The position numbers and the translations under genes are program-made. A stretch of DNA of 45,879 bases from Sinomicrobium sp. (GTDB taxonomy: Bacteria > Bacteroidota > Bacteroidia > Flavobacteriales > Flavobacteriaceae): contig JAJUFH010000023.1 of assembly GCA_029266035.1 (NCBI GenBank), positions 1 through 45,879 of the forward strand. The letters run 5' to 3'. The notes under the pieces were generated by a model. It saw only the letters and a program-made list of their open reading frames with translations. It was not told where the DNA came from and ran no database searches. This document shows, one piece after another, positions 8,493-17,538 of the stretch; position 1 is the first letter of the stretch; each line of letters starts with the position of its first letter.

Positions 8493-10178
8493 ATGTCGGA
8501 AAAAGAAAGATCGCTAAATTTTATAGAGCATATTATTGAAAAGGATATCGAGCAAGGATTTCCGAAAGATAAGCTCAGGTTCCGATTTCCACCGGAACCC
8601 AACGGATATCTACACATAGGGCATGCCAGTTCTATCTATCTGAATTTCGGACTGGGGTTGACCTACAATGCTCCGGTAAACCTGAGGTTCGACGATACCA
8701 ATCCGGAAAAGGAGGAACAGGAGTATGTAGATGCCATAAAAAGAGATGTGGAATGGCTCGGTTTTAAATGGGAACAAGAGTGTTACGCCTCCGATTACTT
8801 TCAGCAGTTGTACGATTGGGCGATAGAACTTATAAAGAATGGAAAGGCTTATGTAGACAGTCAGACCTCCGAAGCGATTGCCGCGCAAAAGGGAACACCT
8901 ACCAAAGCGGGGGAGGAGAGCCCATTCCGAAATCGTTCTGTAGAGGAAAATCTCGATCTTTTTAAACGTATGAGAGCTGGAGAATTTGAGCCTGGAACCC
9001 ATGTTTTAAGGGCAAAAATAGATATGGCATCGTCTAATATGTTGATGCGCGATCCGGTGATTTACAGGATTATGCATAGAGAACACCACCGTACCGGTAA
9101 CGAATGGCCTATATATCCTATGTACGACTGGACACACGGGGAGAGCGACTATATAGAACAAGTGTCTCATTCATTCTGTACGCTTGAATTTGCCATGCAC
9201 AGAGAGTTGTACGAGTGGTTTCTGAAGCATGTGTACGAAGAGGGAAGAGTAATGCCTAAACAGCGTGAATTTGCACGTCGTAATCTGAGTCATACCGTAG
9301 TGAGCAAGCGAAAGCTGTTGCAATTGGTTAAAGAAGGTGTTGTTTCTGGATGGGACGACCCTCGTATGCCTACTATTTCCGGTTTGAGAAGAAGAGGATA
9401 TACCCCGGAGTCCATTCGCAATTTTACTGCTACTATCGGTATAGCTAAACGAGATAACCTTATCGATGTGTCTCTGTTGGAATTCTGTATTCGAGAAGAT
9501 CTCAACAAAAAAGCACCGAGAGTAATGGGAGTGTTAGACCCTGTAAAAGTGGTGATTACTAATTACCCGGAAGGGGAGGAGGAGTGGCTGGATGCAGAGA
9601 ACAATCCCGAAGATGAATCGGCAGGATCGAGAAAAGTGCCTTTTTCGAGAGAGATTTATATCGAAAGGGAAGATTTTAGAGAAGAGGCCAACAGAAAGTT
9701 TTTCCGCCTGAAACTCGGAGGAGAAGTTCGTCTAAAAAATGCTTATATCATAAAAGCAGAGGAGGCGATTAAGGATGCCGATGGCAATATTACCGAGATT
9801 CGCTGTACCTACGATGAGCTGAGCAAGAGTGGTAGTGGTACTGAAGAGAGTATGCGAAAGGTAAAGGGGACCCTGCACTGGGTGTCTGTAAAGCACGCTA
9901 TAGAGGCAGAGGTTCGTATCTATGACAGGCTGTTTACCGACCCGGAACCAGATGCGCATAAGGATAAGGATTTTATGGAATTCATAAACCCCAATTCTCT
10001 GGAAATTACTACAGGATATTTAGAACCCTCACTCGAAAATGTTGAACCCGGAGCGCAATACCAATTCCAAAGACTGGGGTATTTTTGCGTAGATCGCGAT
10101 TCAAAACCCGGAAAATTGATATTCAATAAAACCGTAGGTTTGAGAGATAGCTGGGCGAAGATCGATGATAAAAAGTGA
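8493..10178 (+). CDS. glnS: glutaminyl-tRNA synthetase
   Basis: 561 residues, the bacterial GlnRS length. It charges tRNA-Gln directly. The Rossmann signature PPEPNGYLHIGHASS (residues 33-47) includes HIGH at 41-44. VVSKRKL holds the KMSKS-equivalent loop (VSKRK, 270-274). The C-terminal beta-barrel anticodon-binding part ends in FNKTVGLRDSW. The ATG at 8493 is well placed behind a -7 element. With gltX also in this window, the organism has distinct enzymes for Gln and Glu. Confidence 0.97.
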   Translation: MSEKERSLNFIEHIIEKDIEQGFPKDKLRFRFPPEPNGYLHIGHASSIYLNFGLGLTYNAPVNLRFDDTNPEKEEQEYVDAIKRDVEWLGFKWEQECYASDYFQQLYDWAIELIKNGKAYVDSQTSEAIAAQKGTPTKAGEESPFRNRSVEENLDLFKRMRAGEFEPGTHVLRAKIDMASSNMLMRDPVIYRIMHREHHRTGNEWPIYPMYDWTHGESDYIEQVSHSFCTLEFAMHRELYEWFLKHVYEEGRVMPKQREFARRNLSHTVVSKRKLLQLVKEGVVSGWDDPRMPTISGLRRRGYTPESIRNFTATIGIAKRDNLIDVSLLEFCIREDLNKKAPRVMGVLDPVKVVITNYPEGEEEWLDAENNPEDESAGSRKVPFSREIYIEREDFREEANRKFFRLKLGGEVRLKNAYIIKAEEAIKDADGNITEIRCTYDELSKSGSGTEESMRKVKGTLHWVSVKHAIEAEVRIYDRLFTDPEPDAHKDKDFMEFINPNSLEITTGYLEPSLENVEPGAQYQFQRLGYFCVDRDSKPGKLIFNKTVGLRDSWAKIDDKK

Positions 10179-10234
10179 TGTTTTACCTGGATTTCAATAT
10201 TTTTATTCTATTTTTATAGGTAAATAGAAGTGAT

Positions 10235-10459
10235 ATGAAAACACAAATTGTAAAAGATCATAAGGGAAAACCTACAGGTGTTTTTATTCCGATGAAAGAA
10301 TGGGAGTATATAAAAAGCTATTTTCCTGAAATTGAATCTATCCATAAGGATTTGCCTAAATGGCAAAAGGATATTATAGATCAAAGGCTAAAAGATATAG
10401 AAGAAGACCCTAAACAACTGTTACCTATTGATCGGTTATTTGATGTTTTAGACAGGTAA
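10235..10459 (+). CDS. putative antitoxin of a type II toxin-antitoxin pair
   Basis: 74 residues, starting MKTQIVKDHKGKPTGVFIPMKEWEYIKS. This resembles the Phd/RelB-like small antitoxins that begin with a short beta segment for DNA binding, and it ends in an acidic helical tail (RLKDIEEDPKQLLPIDRLFDVLDR). It lies 2 bp before a ParE/RelE-type toxin gene, which is the main support. Antitoxins of this kind bind the toxin and repress the shared promoter. The pair is visibly more AT-rich than neighbouring glnS, suggesting acquisition. Confidence 0.7.
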   Translation: MKTQIVKDHKGKPTGVFIPMKEWEYIKSYFPEIESIHKDLPKWQKDIIDQRLKDIEEDPKQLLPIDRLFDVLDR

Positions 10460-10461
10460 AA

Positions 10462-10764
10462 ATGGAGTTTGTAGCCTTTTACCATACAGGTGTAGAGAAT
10501 GATATTTTTAGGGCTAGAGATTGGTATAAAAATCAACGAGATGGATTGGAAACTCGTTTTTCAAAGGAGGTTAAATCTACAATTCAGCAAATAATTTCGG
10601 ATCCTTTTATTTTTCAAAAAAAGTATAAAGAGGTGAGAATTGCGTACACCAAAATATTTCCTTTTGGAATTCATTTTCGTGTGAATGATGTTCATAAAGA
10701 AATAATAATTTTGGGAGTTTTCCATACATCGGTAAATCCTAAAAAATGGGAAAAACGCTTATAA
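10462..10764 (+). CDS. RelE/ParE-superfamily toxin
   Basis: 100 residues. The pattern FYHTGVENDIFRARDWYKNQRDGLETRFSKEVKSTIQQIISDPFIFQKKYKEVRIAYTKIFPFGIHFRV is the ParE/RelE fold: two N-terminal helices, then strands with a conserved Arg and Phe-Pro-[FY], ending in LGVFHTSVNPKKW. Members inhibit gyrase (ParE) or cleave mRNA on the ribosome (RelE); the subtype cannot be decided here. Start ATG follows the antitoxin stop by 2 bp. The next gene converges 13 bp away. Confidence 0.85.
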   Translation: MEFVAFYHTGVENDIFRARDWYKNQRDGLETRFSKEVKSTIQQIISDPFIFQKKYKEVRIAYTKIFPFGIHFRVNDVHKEIIILGVFHTSVNPKKWEKRL

Positions 10765-10777
10765 CTTTTATTATTCT

Positions 10778-11230
10778 TTAGCTAAAGACAATTTTTTCCA
10801 TAATAAGTTCGGATTGCGTAGTAGTATGGAATCCGAACTTTTTGTATAAGCCGTGGGCATCTAGAGTTTTGAGTCCCCATTTTTCTATTTCCGAAAGTTC
10901 AGGATGCGATATTATGTTTTCGAGCAGCATACGCCCAAGGCCGTTTTTTCGATGCCCGGGAATGATAAAAACATCCATAATCCAAGCAAAAACAGAATAA
11001 TCTGTAACCACCCGGCCAAAACCGAGTTGTTGTCCCTCATGGTCATATACTCCAAAACAAAGGGAATGAGCAATCGACTTTTCTATGGTCTTGCGTTTTC
11101 TCCCCTTGGCCCAATACGATTGGCGAGCTAAAAAATCTTCTATTAAATCCAAATTGAGCATGGATTTGTCAGTGGAAATATAATAATCAGAATTCACAGC
11201 ATTTATATTATAACGACCTATGGTAAACAA
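10778..11230 (-). CDS. GNAT-family N-acetyltransferase
   Basis: 150 residues. The acetyl-CoA-binding motif A is seen in AWIMDVFIIPGHRKNGLGRMLLENII (RxxGLG), followed by GLKTLDAHGLYKKFGF, typical of GNAT motif B. Similar to YjgM/ArgA-like small GNATs. Acyl acceptor unknown. It converges with the TA pair and may act alone. Confidence 0.88.
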   Translation of the reverse strand: MFTIGRYNINAVNSDYYISTDKSMLNLDLIEDFLARQSYWAKGRKRKTIEKSIAHSLCFGVYDHEGQQLGFGRVVTDYSVFAWIMDVFIIPGHRKNGLGRMLLENIISHPELSEIEKWGLKTLDAHGLYKKFGFHTTTQSELIMEKIVFS

Positions 11231-11299
11231 AAATCTAATATATAATTTTTATTATAATCAAAAATTATAGAATTACGGAATAACATCAATCAAATTAAT

Positions 11300-11344
11300 A
11301 AAAAACGACCTTCATAGTTTTGTGTATAATGAAGATCGTTTTTT
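11300..11344. terminator. intrinsic terminator downstream of the SPFH gene
   Basis: AAAAAACGA-type arm 11300-11316 pairs with 11329-11344 around a short loop, with A6 and T6 on the outer ends. It can end the minus-strand SPFH transcript. Confidence 0.75.
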
Positions 11345-11411
11345 GTTCGGCTATATCCCTCATTTTTAATATAAAACCTCGGGAAAATGGCTTATTTGCC
11401 TTTTTTGAGGA

Positions 11412-12353
11412 TTATTCCTGCTTGTCGGCTTGGTCGTTGCCTTTTGCGTTACCTTTTTTCATCGCTTCACCGATTTGGTTGCTCGTTGCAAATGCAGCGA
11501 CCATATTGTTTAGCATATCGGTACCTGCCTGCGGAGAGTTGGGCAGAAGGATGAGATTGCTGTTGGTCTCTTCACCTATAGATTGCAAGGTGTCGTAATG
11601 TTGAGTCACTACGATAAGCGCAGAAGCTTCTTGCGAATTTATGCCTACTCTGTTCAGCACTTCGACAGATTCTTCGAGACCTCTTGCTATTTCTCTTCGC
11701 TGATCTGCTATACCTTGTCCTTGTAGGCGCTTGCTTTCAGCTTCAGCCTTAGCTTTCTCTACTATGCGTATGCGTTCGGCATCACCGTCAAACTGAGCTG
11801 CGATCTTTTCGCGCTCGGCAGCGTTGATGCGATTCATAGCCGATTTTACCTGAGCGTCAGGATCGATATCGGTTACCAAGGTCTTGATAATGTCGTAACC
11901 GTATTCGAGCATAGCATCCTGTAATTCTCCTTTTACCGCTATGGCAATATCGTCTTTTTTGACAAACACATCGTCCAGTTTCATTTTCGGCACCTCTGCA
12001 CGGACTACATCAAAGACATAACTGGTGATCTGGTCGTGAGGATATTCCAGTTTGTAAAAGGCTTCATACACCTTGTCTCGAATAACGACATACTGAACCG
12101 ATACTTTCAGTTTTACAAATACGTCGTCTAGAGTTTTGGTCTCTACAATTACATCGAGTTGCTGTATCTTCAGGCTCAATCGTCCCGCGATACGGTCTAC
12201 CAAAGGGATTTTTAATTGTAGTCCTGAATGACGTATGCTCTGAAAACGCCCGAATCGTTCTATCACAACAGCGGTCTGTTGCTTGACGATAAAAAATGAC
12301 GATAAGAAAATGACAATCCCGAAAAATATCAAAGGATAAATAATAATGTTCAT
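11412..12353 (-). CDS. SPFH/band-7 domain membrane protein (stomatin/QmcA-like)
   Basis: 313 residues. One N-terminal membrane segment (residues 2-24) is followed by the band-7 domain with QTAVVIERFGRFQSIRHSGLQLKIPLVDRI, LDVIVETKTLDDVFVKLKVSVQYVV and a Glu/Ala/Lys-rich coiled-coil (about 170-230, with AEREKIAAQFDGDAERIRIVEKAKAEAESKR). Members form oligomeric membrane scaffolds and often regulate proteases or lipid domains. No NfeD-type partner is adjacent. A 7-bp tandem repeat lies 50-105 bp before the ATG, in the promoter region. Confidence 0.92.
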   Translation of the reverse strand: MNIIIYPLIFFGIVIFLSSFFIVKQQTAVVIERFGRFQSIRHSGLQLKIPLVDRIAGRLSLKIQQLDVIVETKTLDDVFVKLKVSVQYVVIRDKVYEAFYKLEYPHDQITSYVFDVVRAEVPKMKLDDVFVKKDDIAIAVKGELQDAMLEYGYDIIKTLVTDIDPDAQVKSAMNRINAAEREKIAAQFDGDAERIRIVEKAKAEAESKRLQGQGIADQRREIARGLEESVEVLNRVGINSQEASALIVVTQHYDTLQSIGEETNSNLILLPNSPQAGTDMLNNMVAAFATSNQIGEAMKKGNAKGNDQADKQE

Positions 12354-12402
12354 AGGCTTTATTTTAATTGATTAATTTATAGTTATTCACAGTAAGTTTT
12401 AA

Positions 12403-12458
12403 TTTCAAATTTCAAATTTCAAATTTCAAACACCAAACACCAAACACCAAACACCAAA
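12403..12458. repeat. 7-bp tandem repeat: four TTTCAAA then four CACCAAA
   Basis: Eight perfect heptamers without interruption: TTTCAAA at 12403-12430, then CACCAAA at 12431-12458. All share CAAA, so the minus strand has TTTG every 7 bp, upstream of the SPFH gene on that strand. TTTG is the -33 element of Bacteroidetes promoters. Repeat-number variation could change promoter spacing (inference). Confidence 0.95.
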
Positions 12459-12482
12459 CATTTTCACAGGTGAATATACGCA

Positions 12483-12516
12483 AAAAACCTCATAGAATTT
12501 GTTCCACGAGGTTTTT
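12483..12516 (-). terminator. intrinsic terminator of gltX
   Basis: Arms 12483-12491 (AAAAACCTC) and 12508-12516 (GAGGTTTTT) pair perfectly around a 16-base loop. On the minus strand a T-tract follows, just beyond the gltX stop. Confidence 0.75.
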
Positions 12517-12536
12517 GAGTGTTAAATAATTGCTAT

Positions 12537-14054
12537 TTATCCTAGTGCTGTGATAGCTTTTTGTATTCTCAAAATAGTTTCTTCCTTTCCGATCAATTCG
12601 GTAATATCGAAAATATGCGGACCTCTCATAGCTCCTACCAGTGCGAGTCTTAGAGGTGGCATAATCTGTCCGAAACCGAGCTCGTTATCAGCTATCCATT
12701 GTTTTACAGCTGTTTCGGTGAGAGTAGCGCTGAAGTCGTCTGCGGATTCCAATACTTCCTTTACAAGCTGGTTTAGGAGTGAGGCGGTATTTTCTTTCCA
12801 CTGCTTTTTAAAGGCTTTTGCGTCGTAACTGTCGGGCGACTTAAAAAAGAATGATGCTTGTTCCCACAAATCGGAGATAAAGGTGGCCCTTTCTTTTACC
12901 AGTCCCACTATTTTTTCTAGGGGTAGGGTAGTAGTGATGCCCTTTTCAGCAAGTAGTTCGGAAAAGGCCTCGGCAATTTGAGCGTTGTCTTTTAGTTGTA
13001 GGTAATGGTGATTGAACCACTTTATTTTTTCCGGATCGAATCGCGCACCGGACTTATTGACTCGTTCCAAGAGGAATGCATCTATAAGCTCGTTTTGGCT
13101 AAAGACTTCTTGTTCCGTACCGGGGTTCCACCCCAAAAGAGCGAGAAAGTTTATCACAGCTTCCGAAAAATAACCGTCTTCGCGATAGCCTCTCGAAATC
13201 TCTCCTGTTTTTGGATCGGTCCATTGCAGAGGAAAGACCGGGAATCCCAATTTGTCGCCATCTCTCTTGCTCAATTTTCCCTTGCCCGTCGGTTTTAAGA
13301 TAAGAGGTAAATGAGCAAATTCAGGTGCATCCCATCCAAAAGCCCGATAGAGCAAGTGATGTAAAGCCAAAGAAGGAAGCCATTCTTCTCCTCTGATTAC
13401 ATGGGTGATTTCCATCAGGTGATCGTCTACGATATTGGCGAGGTGATAGGTAGGCATACCGTCGCTCTTAAAGAGAATCTTATCGTCGAGTATTCCGGTA
13501 TCTATGGTAATCTCTCCGCGAATTAGATCGTTGAGAACTAGAGACTCACCCTGGTCACACTTAAAGCGGAGCACGTAGTCGGCACCACTTTCCAAGCGCG
13601 ATTGCACCTCTTGTTCAGTGAGCGACAACGAGTTTTTTAACTCTTTTCTGTTGTGCCAGTTGTATATAAAAGTTTTCCCTTCAGCTTCATATGATTTGCG
13701 TAGTGCATCGAGCTCGTCGGCTGTGTCAAAAGCGTAATATGCACTTCCCTTAGCGATCAGCTCGTCGGCGTAATCTTTGTAAAGGTGTTTGCGCTCACTC
13801 TGTCGGTAAGGGCCGTATCCCTTGTCTTTGCCTATACCTTCGTCAAAGGGAATACCGCACCAATTCAAGGCCGCTACAATATAGTCTTCCGCTCCGGGAA
13901 CATATCTCCCCTGATCGGTATCTTCGATGCGAAGTACAAAATCACCACCGTGTTTTTTGGCGAACAGATAGTTGAACAACGCCGTACGTACTCCGCCAAT
14001 ATGTAGCGGTCCGGTAGGGCTGGGGGCAAAACGCACTCGAACTTTTTTATTCAT
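12537..14054 (-). CDS. gltX: glutamyl-tRNA synthetase
   Basis: 505 residues, the bacterial GluRS length. It attaches Glu to tRNA-Glu. FAPSPTGPLHIGG (residues 9-21) holds the HIGH-type motif and KLSKRDGDKLG (260-270) holds KMSKS. The all-helical anticodon-binding domain fills the C-terminus. The ATG at 14054 lies about 20 bases after a consensus -7 element. It is divergent from the DUF4175 gene. Confidence 0.97.
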   Translation of the reverse strand: MNKKVRVRFAPSPTGPLHIGGVRTALFNYLFAKKHGGDFVLRIEDTDQGRYVPGAEDYIVAALNWCGIPFDEGIGKDKGYGPYRQSERKHLYKDYADELIAKGSAYYAFDTADELDALRKSYEAEGKTFIYNWHNRKELKNSLSLTEQEVQSRLESGADYVLRFKCDQGESLVLNDLIRGEITIDTGILDDKILFKSDGMPTYHLANIVDDHLMEITHVIRGEEWLPSLALHHLLYRAFGWDAPEFAHLPLILKPTGKGKLSKRDGDKLGFPVFPLQWTDPKTGEISRGYREDGYFSEAVINFLALLGWNPGTEQEVFSQNELIDAFLLERVNKSGARFDPEKIKWFNHHYLQLKDNAQIAEAFSELLAEKGITTTLPLEKIVGLVKERATFISDLWEQASFFFKSPDSYDAKAFKKQWKENTASLLNQLVKEVLESADDFSATLTETAVKQWIADNELGFGQIMPPLRLALVGAMRGPHIFDITELIGKEETILRIQKAITALG

Positions 14055-14073
14055 TTTTTCCGGATTTGAGCAG

Positions 14074-14104
14074 CAAATTTACGGGTTTATCTACAAGCGA
14101 CAAA
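14074..14104 (-). promoter_or_regulatory. gltX promoter, consensus Bacteroidetes type
   Basis: On the minus strand TTTG (14101-14104), then exactly 19 bases, then TAAATTTG (14074-14081): a perfect TTTG-N19-TAnnTTTG. The expected start site gives a leader of about 15 nt before the gltX ATG. Confidence 0.75.
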
Positions 14105-14190
14105 CCTCGAAAGGCAGTGTGGAAAAAATTGTACTTTTATAAATTGGAAAAAACAGACTTTAACGGAATGCTATAAGTCGTAACAACAGT

Positions 14191-17100
14191 ATGCAAGACC
14201 GTCGGGAAAAATACGAAACAGAAGCATTGAAGGAGATAAAGCAAAAGCTGGAACGCTTTATCCGTAAGTACTATGCCAATACACTGATAAAGGGAGTCCT
14301 TCTTTTTACCGCTATTGGTCTGCTTTATTTTCTGTTTACCTTGTTTGTGGAACATTTGTTCTGGTTTGGAAAAGGAGGGAGAACATTGTTGTTCTGGCTC
14401 TTTGTTTTTGTAGAAGTCTATCTGCTGTACCGCTTTATCGGCATACCTCTGATGAAGATGTTTCGATGGCAGAAGGGAATAGGGTATAAAGAAGCTGCAA
14501 CCATTATAGGAGCTCATTTTCCGGAAGTAGGAGATAAACTGATCAACGTACTCCAACTTTCGGAAAGCAGTGCGCAGTACAGCGAACGGGATAGGGAACT
14601 GCTCTTGGCAGGAATCGAGCAAAAATCAGTCCAAATGCAAGCCTTCTCCTTTCATTTTGCAGTCGATTTTAAACGAAATTTAAAGTATGTCAAATATGCG
14701 CTAATTCCATTTGCTATTGTTTTTATAGTATGGATTAGCGGTAATATTAGTTGGTTTTCAGATAGTTATAAAAGAGTGGTCGATTATCGCACCGCTTATG
14801 AACCCCCTGCTCCTTTTAAGTTTTTTGTGATGAATGATGCCCTGAATGGCATTGCTAATAAGGCTTTTGAAGTGAGAGTTAAGGTTGTTGGCGAGATACT
14901 TCCGGAAGATGTGGAGGTACATTTTAACGGACAGCGCTATTTTATGCAGAAAGAGGGAGTGGACAGTTATAAGTACGTTTTTGAACAGCCACAGAAGGAT
15001 ATCAGTTTTTATCTGTCTTCCGGTAAAGTTTCTTCTAAAGCTTATTTGTTGAGGGTAGATGCAGCTCCGCTAATGACAGGTTTTGAAATGCAATTGCACT
15101 ATCCCTCTTATATCAAGCGAAGCTCCGATACGCTTAGAGGTACGGGAAATGCTACAGTTCCGGAGGGCACCGAAGTGCTTTGGGTGTTGAATACCGAAAA
15201 TACTACAGGGGTTTCATGGAGCTCGTCCGACACCTTGATTCAATTTGAAAAAGAGCATTCCAAAGGCGACAAGGCTGTATTCTCCATGTCCAAACACTTG
15301 TACGCTAATATCTCATACAATATTACAACAGCCAATGAAAAACTTAAGGATTACGAGTCACTTGGATTTGATATACGGGTGATAAAAGACGAGTATCCTG
15401 AGATTGATGTAAAGGAGGTACACGACAGCACAGCTTTGGAAGCTACTGCCTTTGTAGGACAGATTTCTGACGATTACGGCTTTTATAAACTAACGGTAAA
15501 CTACTACCCGGAGGGAGAAGAGGAAAAAGAGATAAAGAAGGAGTTAAAGATTGCTTCTGGAGCAACGGTATTCCGATTTGCTCAGGCCTTCCCGGGGGAT
15601 CTGAAATTAGGCCAAGGACTAAACTATCTGGTGTATTTTGAAGTGAGGGATAACGATGTATTGAGAGGGGGAAAGTCGGCAAAATCTTCACTGTTTTCCT
15701 ATCGTATGCAGACCAAAGAAGAAATTGAAAGAGAAGCTTCTGCTCAACAAAAAGAGGCCATAAAAAATATGGAACGTACGCTTGGGCATATGAAGGATAG
15801 GGAGGAGGAAGGAAAGGAGATCAGGACCTTGAATATGGAAAAGGAGGAGAAGAGTTTTAACGACCAGCAGCGAATAGATAATTATCTCAAAGAGCAGTTG
15901 GAGCAAGAGAAAATGATGCGGCGTTTTACGCGTGAGCTCGAAGACAGATTGGAGCAGGCACCTGAAAGTAATGATCCACTTGAGAAAAAATTGTTGCAAG
16001 AGCGCCTGGAACGCCAACAAGAGGAACTGGAAAGGGACAGGGCGTTGATGGAGGAATTGAGGGAGGTCTCTGAGAAGATAGATCGCAAAGACATGGCCAG
16101 AAGACTGGAGCAGTTGGCGAGGACGGAGCAAAGTGGAAAGCGGAATCTTGAACAGCTACTCGAGCTCACCAAAAGGTATTACGTAACACAGAATGCCGAC
16201 AGATTACAGCGGGAATTGGAGCGTATGGCAGAGGAGCAGAAGAGCCTTGCAGAAGACAGTAATGAGGAGGAAGTATTGAAAAAGCAGCGAGATTTGAATG
16301 AAGAATTCAAGTCTTGGAGAGAGGAAATGAGAAAATTGGAAGAGGATAATGAGGGTTTGAAGAAGCCTATGGAATTAGGAAGTAATAGTGAGCAAGAGGA
16401 GGATGTTGAGAAGCAACAACAAGACGCGATAGAGGGTATAGAACAGTCGGATAGGGAGAATGCAGAAAAGAAGCAGCGGAATGCCGCTGAACAGATGAAG
16501 AAGATGGCAGAGAAAATGAGTTCTTCGATGCTGCAAGGTCAGGCTTCTTCGGATATGGAAGATGCCAAAGCATTGCGACAGATATTGAAAAATCTGGTAA
16601 CTTTTTCTTTCCGTCAGGAAGATTTGATGAGGCTTGTGAATAGACTGCAAAGCGAAGCTCCGGATCTCAGTGGAAGCATACATCAGCAGCACAATTTAAA
16701 AGAGATGTTTACACATGTTGACGACAGTCTTTTTGCACTTTCACTCAGGCGTCCTGAACTTTCTGAAGTGCTCAACAAAGAGCTTGCTGACGCGCATTTT
16801 TATATTGAAGCTTCCTTAGATCAGCTTGCAGAAAACGAGGTGTATAGAGCTGTGGCTAGTCAGCAATACAGTTTTACGGCGGCAAATAATCTCGCCGCCT
16901 TGTTGAGTGAAGTGTTGGATAATTTGCAGGAGAATATGTCTATGGGTAGCGGAAGTGGAAGTGGAGAGATGCAATTGCCAGATATTATTCAGAGTCAGGA
17001 ACAGCTAAACGAGCAGATGAAGCAACAGATAGATGGTGATAAAAACAAGTCCGGAGAAGAGGGAAAGGAGAAAGGAGATGGAGAGAGTGGAGAAGGAGAT

Positions 17101-17538
17101 GTCATGGAAGAAGGGGAGGGCGATGCGGAGGCGCTGTATGAGATATACAAACAACAGCAATTGTTGCGAGAGGCTCTTGAAAAACAACTTGAGGAGATGG
17201 GAGACAGTCCGGGGAGTAAGGATGGCCAACAGCTATTGCGTGAGATGGAAAATGTTGAAAATACACTCTTGCGTGAAGGGATGAATGAAACGAGCATGAA
17301 ACAGATGCTCAACCTTAAACACGAGTTGTTAAAGTTGAAGGAAGCTGCTATGGAACAGGGAACAGAAAACCGGAGGGAGAGCAGTACAGCGACAAATGCC
17401 TATAAAAGAGAAGCGGTAAAGACTTTGCCTGAAGTAGAGGAATATTTGCAGGGAGTGGAAATATTAAACCGACAAGTATTACCTTTGCGGCAAATTTATA
17501 AAGATAAGGTAAAAAAATATTTTAGTCGCGATGATTAA
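14191..17538 (+). CDS. DUF4175 family large membrane coiled-coil protein
   Basis: 1115 residues. Three hydrophobic segments lie in the first 190 residues (about 36-60, 66-90, 167-190); a beta-rich extracytoplasmic region with VEVHFNGQRYFM and MTGFEMQLHYPSYIKRSSDTLRGTG follows. Then comes a very long charged coiled-coil (about 508-790, Glu/Lys/Arg/Gln) and a Gln/Glu/Gly-rich tail with SMGSGSGSGEMQLPD. Layout and length fit DUF4175, a Bacteroidetes family of unknown role. Its stop overlaps the ybeY start by 8 bp, so it is translationally linked to ybeY, and mnmG follows. A structural or envelope-scaffold role is only a guess. Confidence 0.85.
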   Translation: MQDRREKYETEALKEIKQKLERFIRKYYANTLIKGVLLFTAIGLLYFLFTLFVEHLFWFGKGGRTLLFWLFVFVEVYLLYRFIGIPLMKMFRWQKGIGYKEAATIIGAHFPEVGDKLINVLQLSESSAQYSERDRELLLAGIEQKSVQMQAFSFHFAVDFKRNLKYVKYALIPFAIVFIVWISGNISWFSDSYKRVVDYRTAYEPPAPFKFFVMNDALNGIANKAFEVRVKVVGEILPEDVEVHFNGQRYFMQKEGVDSYKYVFEQPQKDISFYLSSGKVSSKAYLLRVDAAPLMTGFEMQLHYPSYIKRSSDTLRGTGNATVPEGTEVLWVLNTENTTGVSWSSSDTLIQFEKEHSKGDKAVFSMSKHLYANISYNITTANEKLKDYESLGFDIRVIKDEYPEIDVKEVHDSTALEATAFVGQISDDYGFYKLTVNYYPEGEEEKEIKKELKIASGATVFRFAQAFPGDLKLGQGLNYLVYFEVRDNDVLRGGKSAKSSLFSYRMQTKEEIEREASAQQKEAIKNMERTLGHMKDREEEGKEIRTLNMEKEEKSFNDQQRIDNYLKEQLEQEKMMRRFTRELEDRLEQAPESNDPLEKKLLQERLERQQEELERDRALMEELREVSEKIDRKDMARRLEQLARTEQSGKRNLEQLLELTKRYYVTQNADRLQRELERMAEEQKSLAEDSNEEEVLKKQRDLNEEFKSWREEMRKLEEDNEGLKKPMELGSNSEQEEDVEKQQQDAIEGIEQSDRENAEKKQRNAAEQMKKMAEKMSSSMLQGQASSDMEDAKALRQILKNLVTFSFRQEDLMRLVNRLQSEAPDLSGSIHQQHNLKEMFTHVDDSLFALSLRRPELSEVLNKELADAHFYIEASLDQLAENEVYRAVASQQYSFTAANNLAALLSEVLDNLQENMSMGSGSGSGEMQLPDIIQSQEQLNEQMKQQIDGDKNKSGEEGKEKGDGESGEGDVMEEGEGDAEALYEIYKQQQLLREALEKQLEEMGDSPGSKDGQQLLREMENVENTLLREGMNETSMKQMLNLKHELLKLKEAAMEQGTENRRESSTATNAYKREAVKTLPEVEEYLQGVEILNRQVLPLRQIYKDKVKKYFSRDD

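Noticed and set aside
12403-12458. Heptamer array as a CRISPR
   Set aside because: Units are 7 bp with no spacers, and no cas genes are near.
15688-16692. Long minus-strand frames opposite the DUF4175 gene (15688-16131, 15882-16172, 16375-16692)
   Set aside because: They are mirror frames of a Glu/Lys/Gln-rich coiled coil, giving Leu/Ser/Phe-rich nonsense with no start signals.
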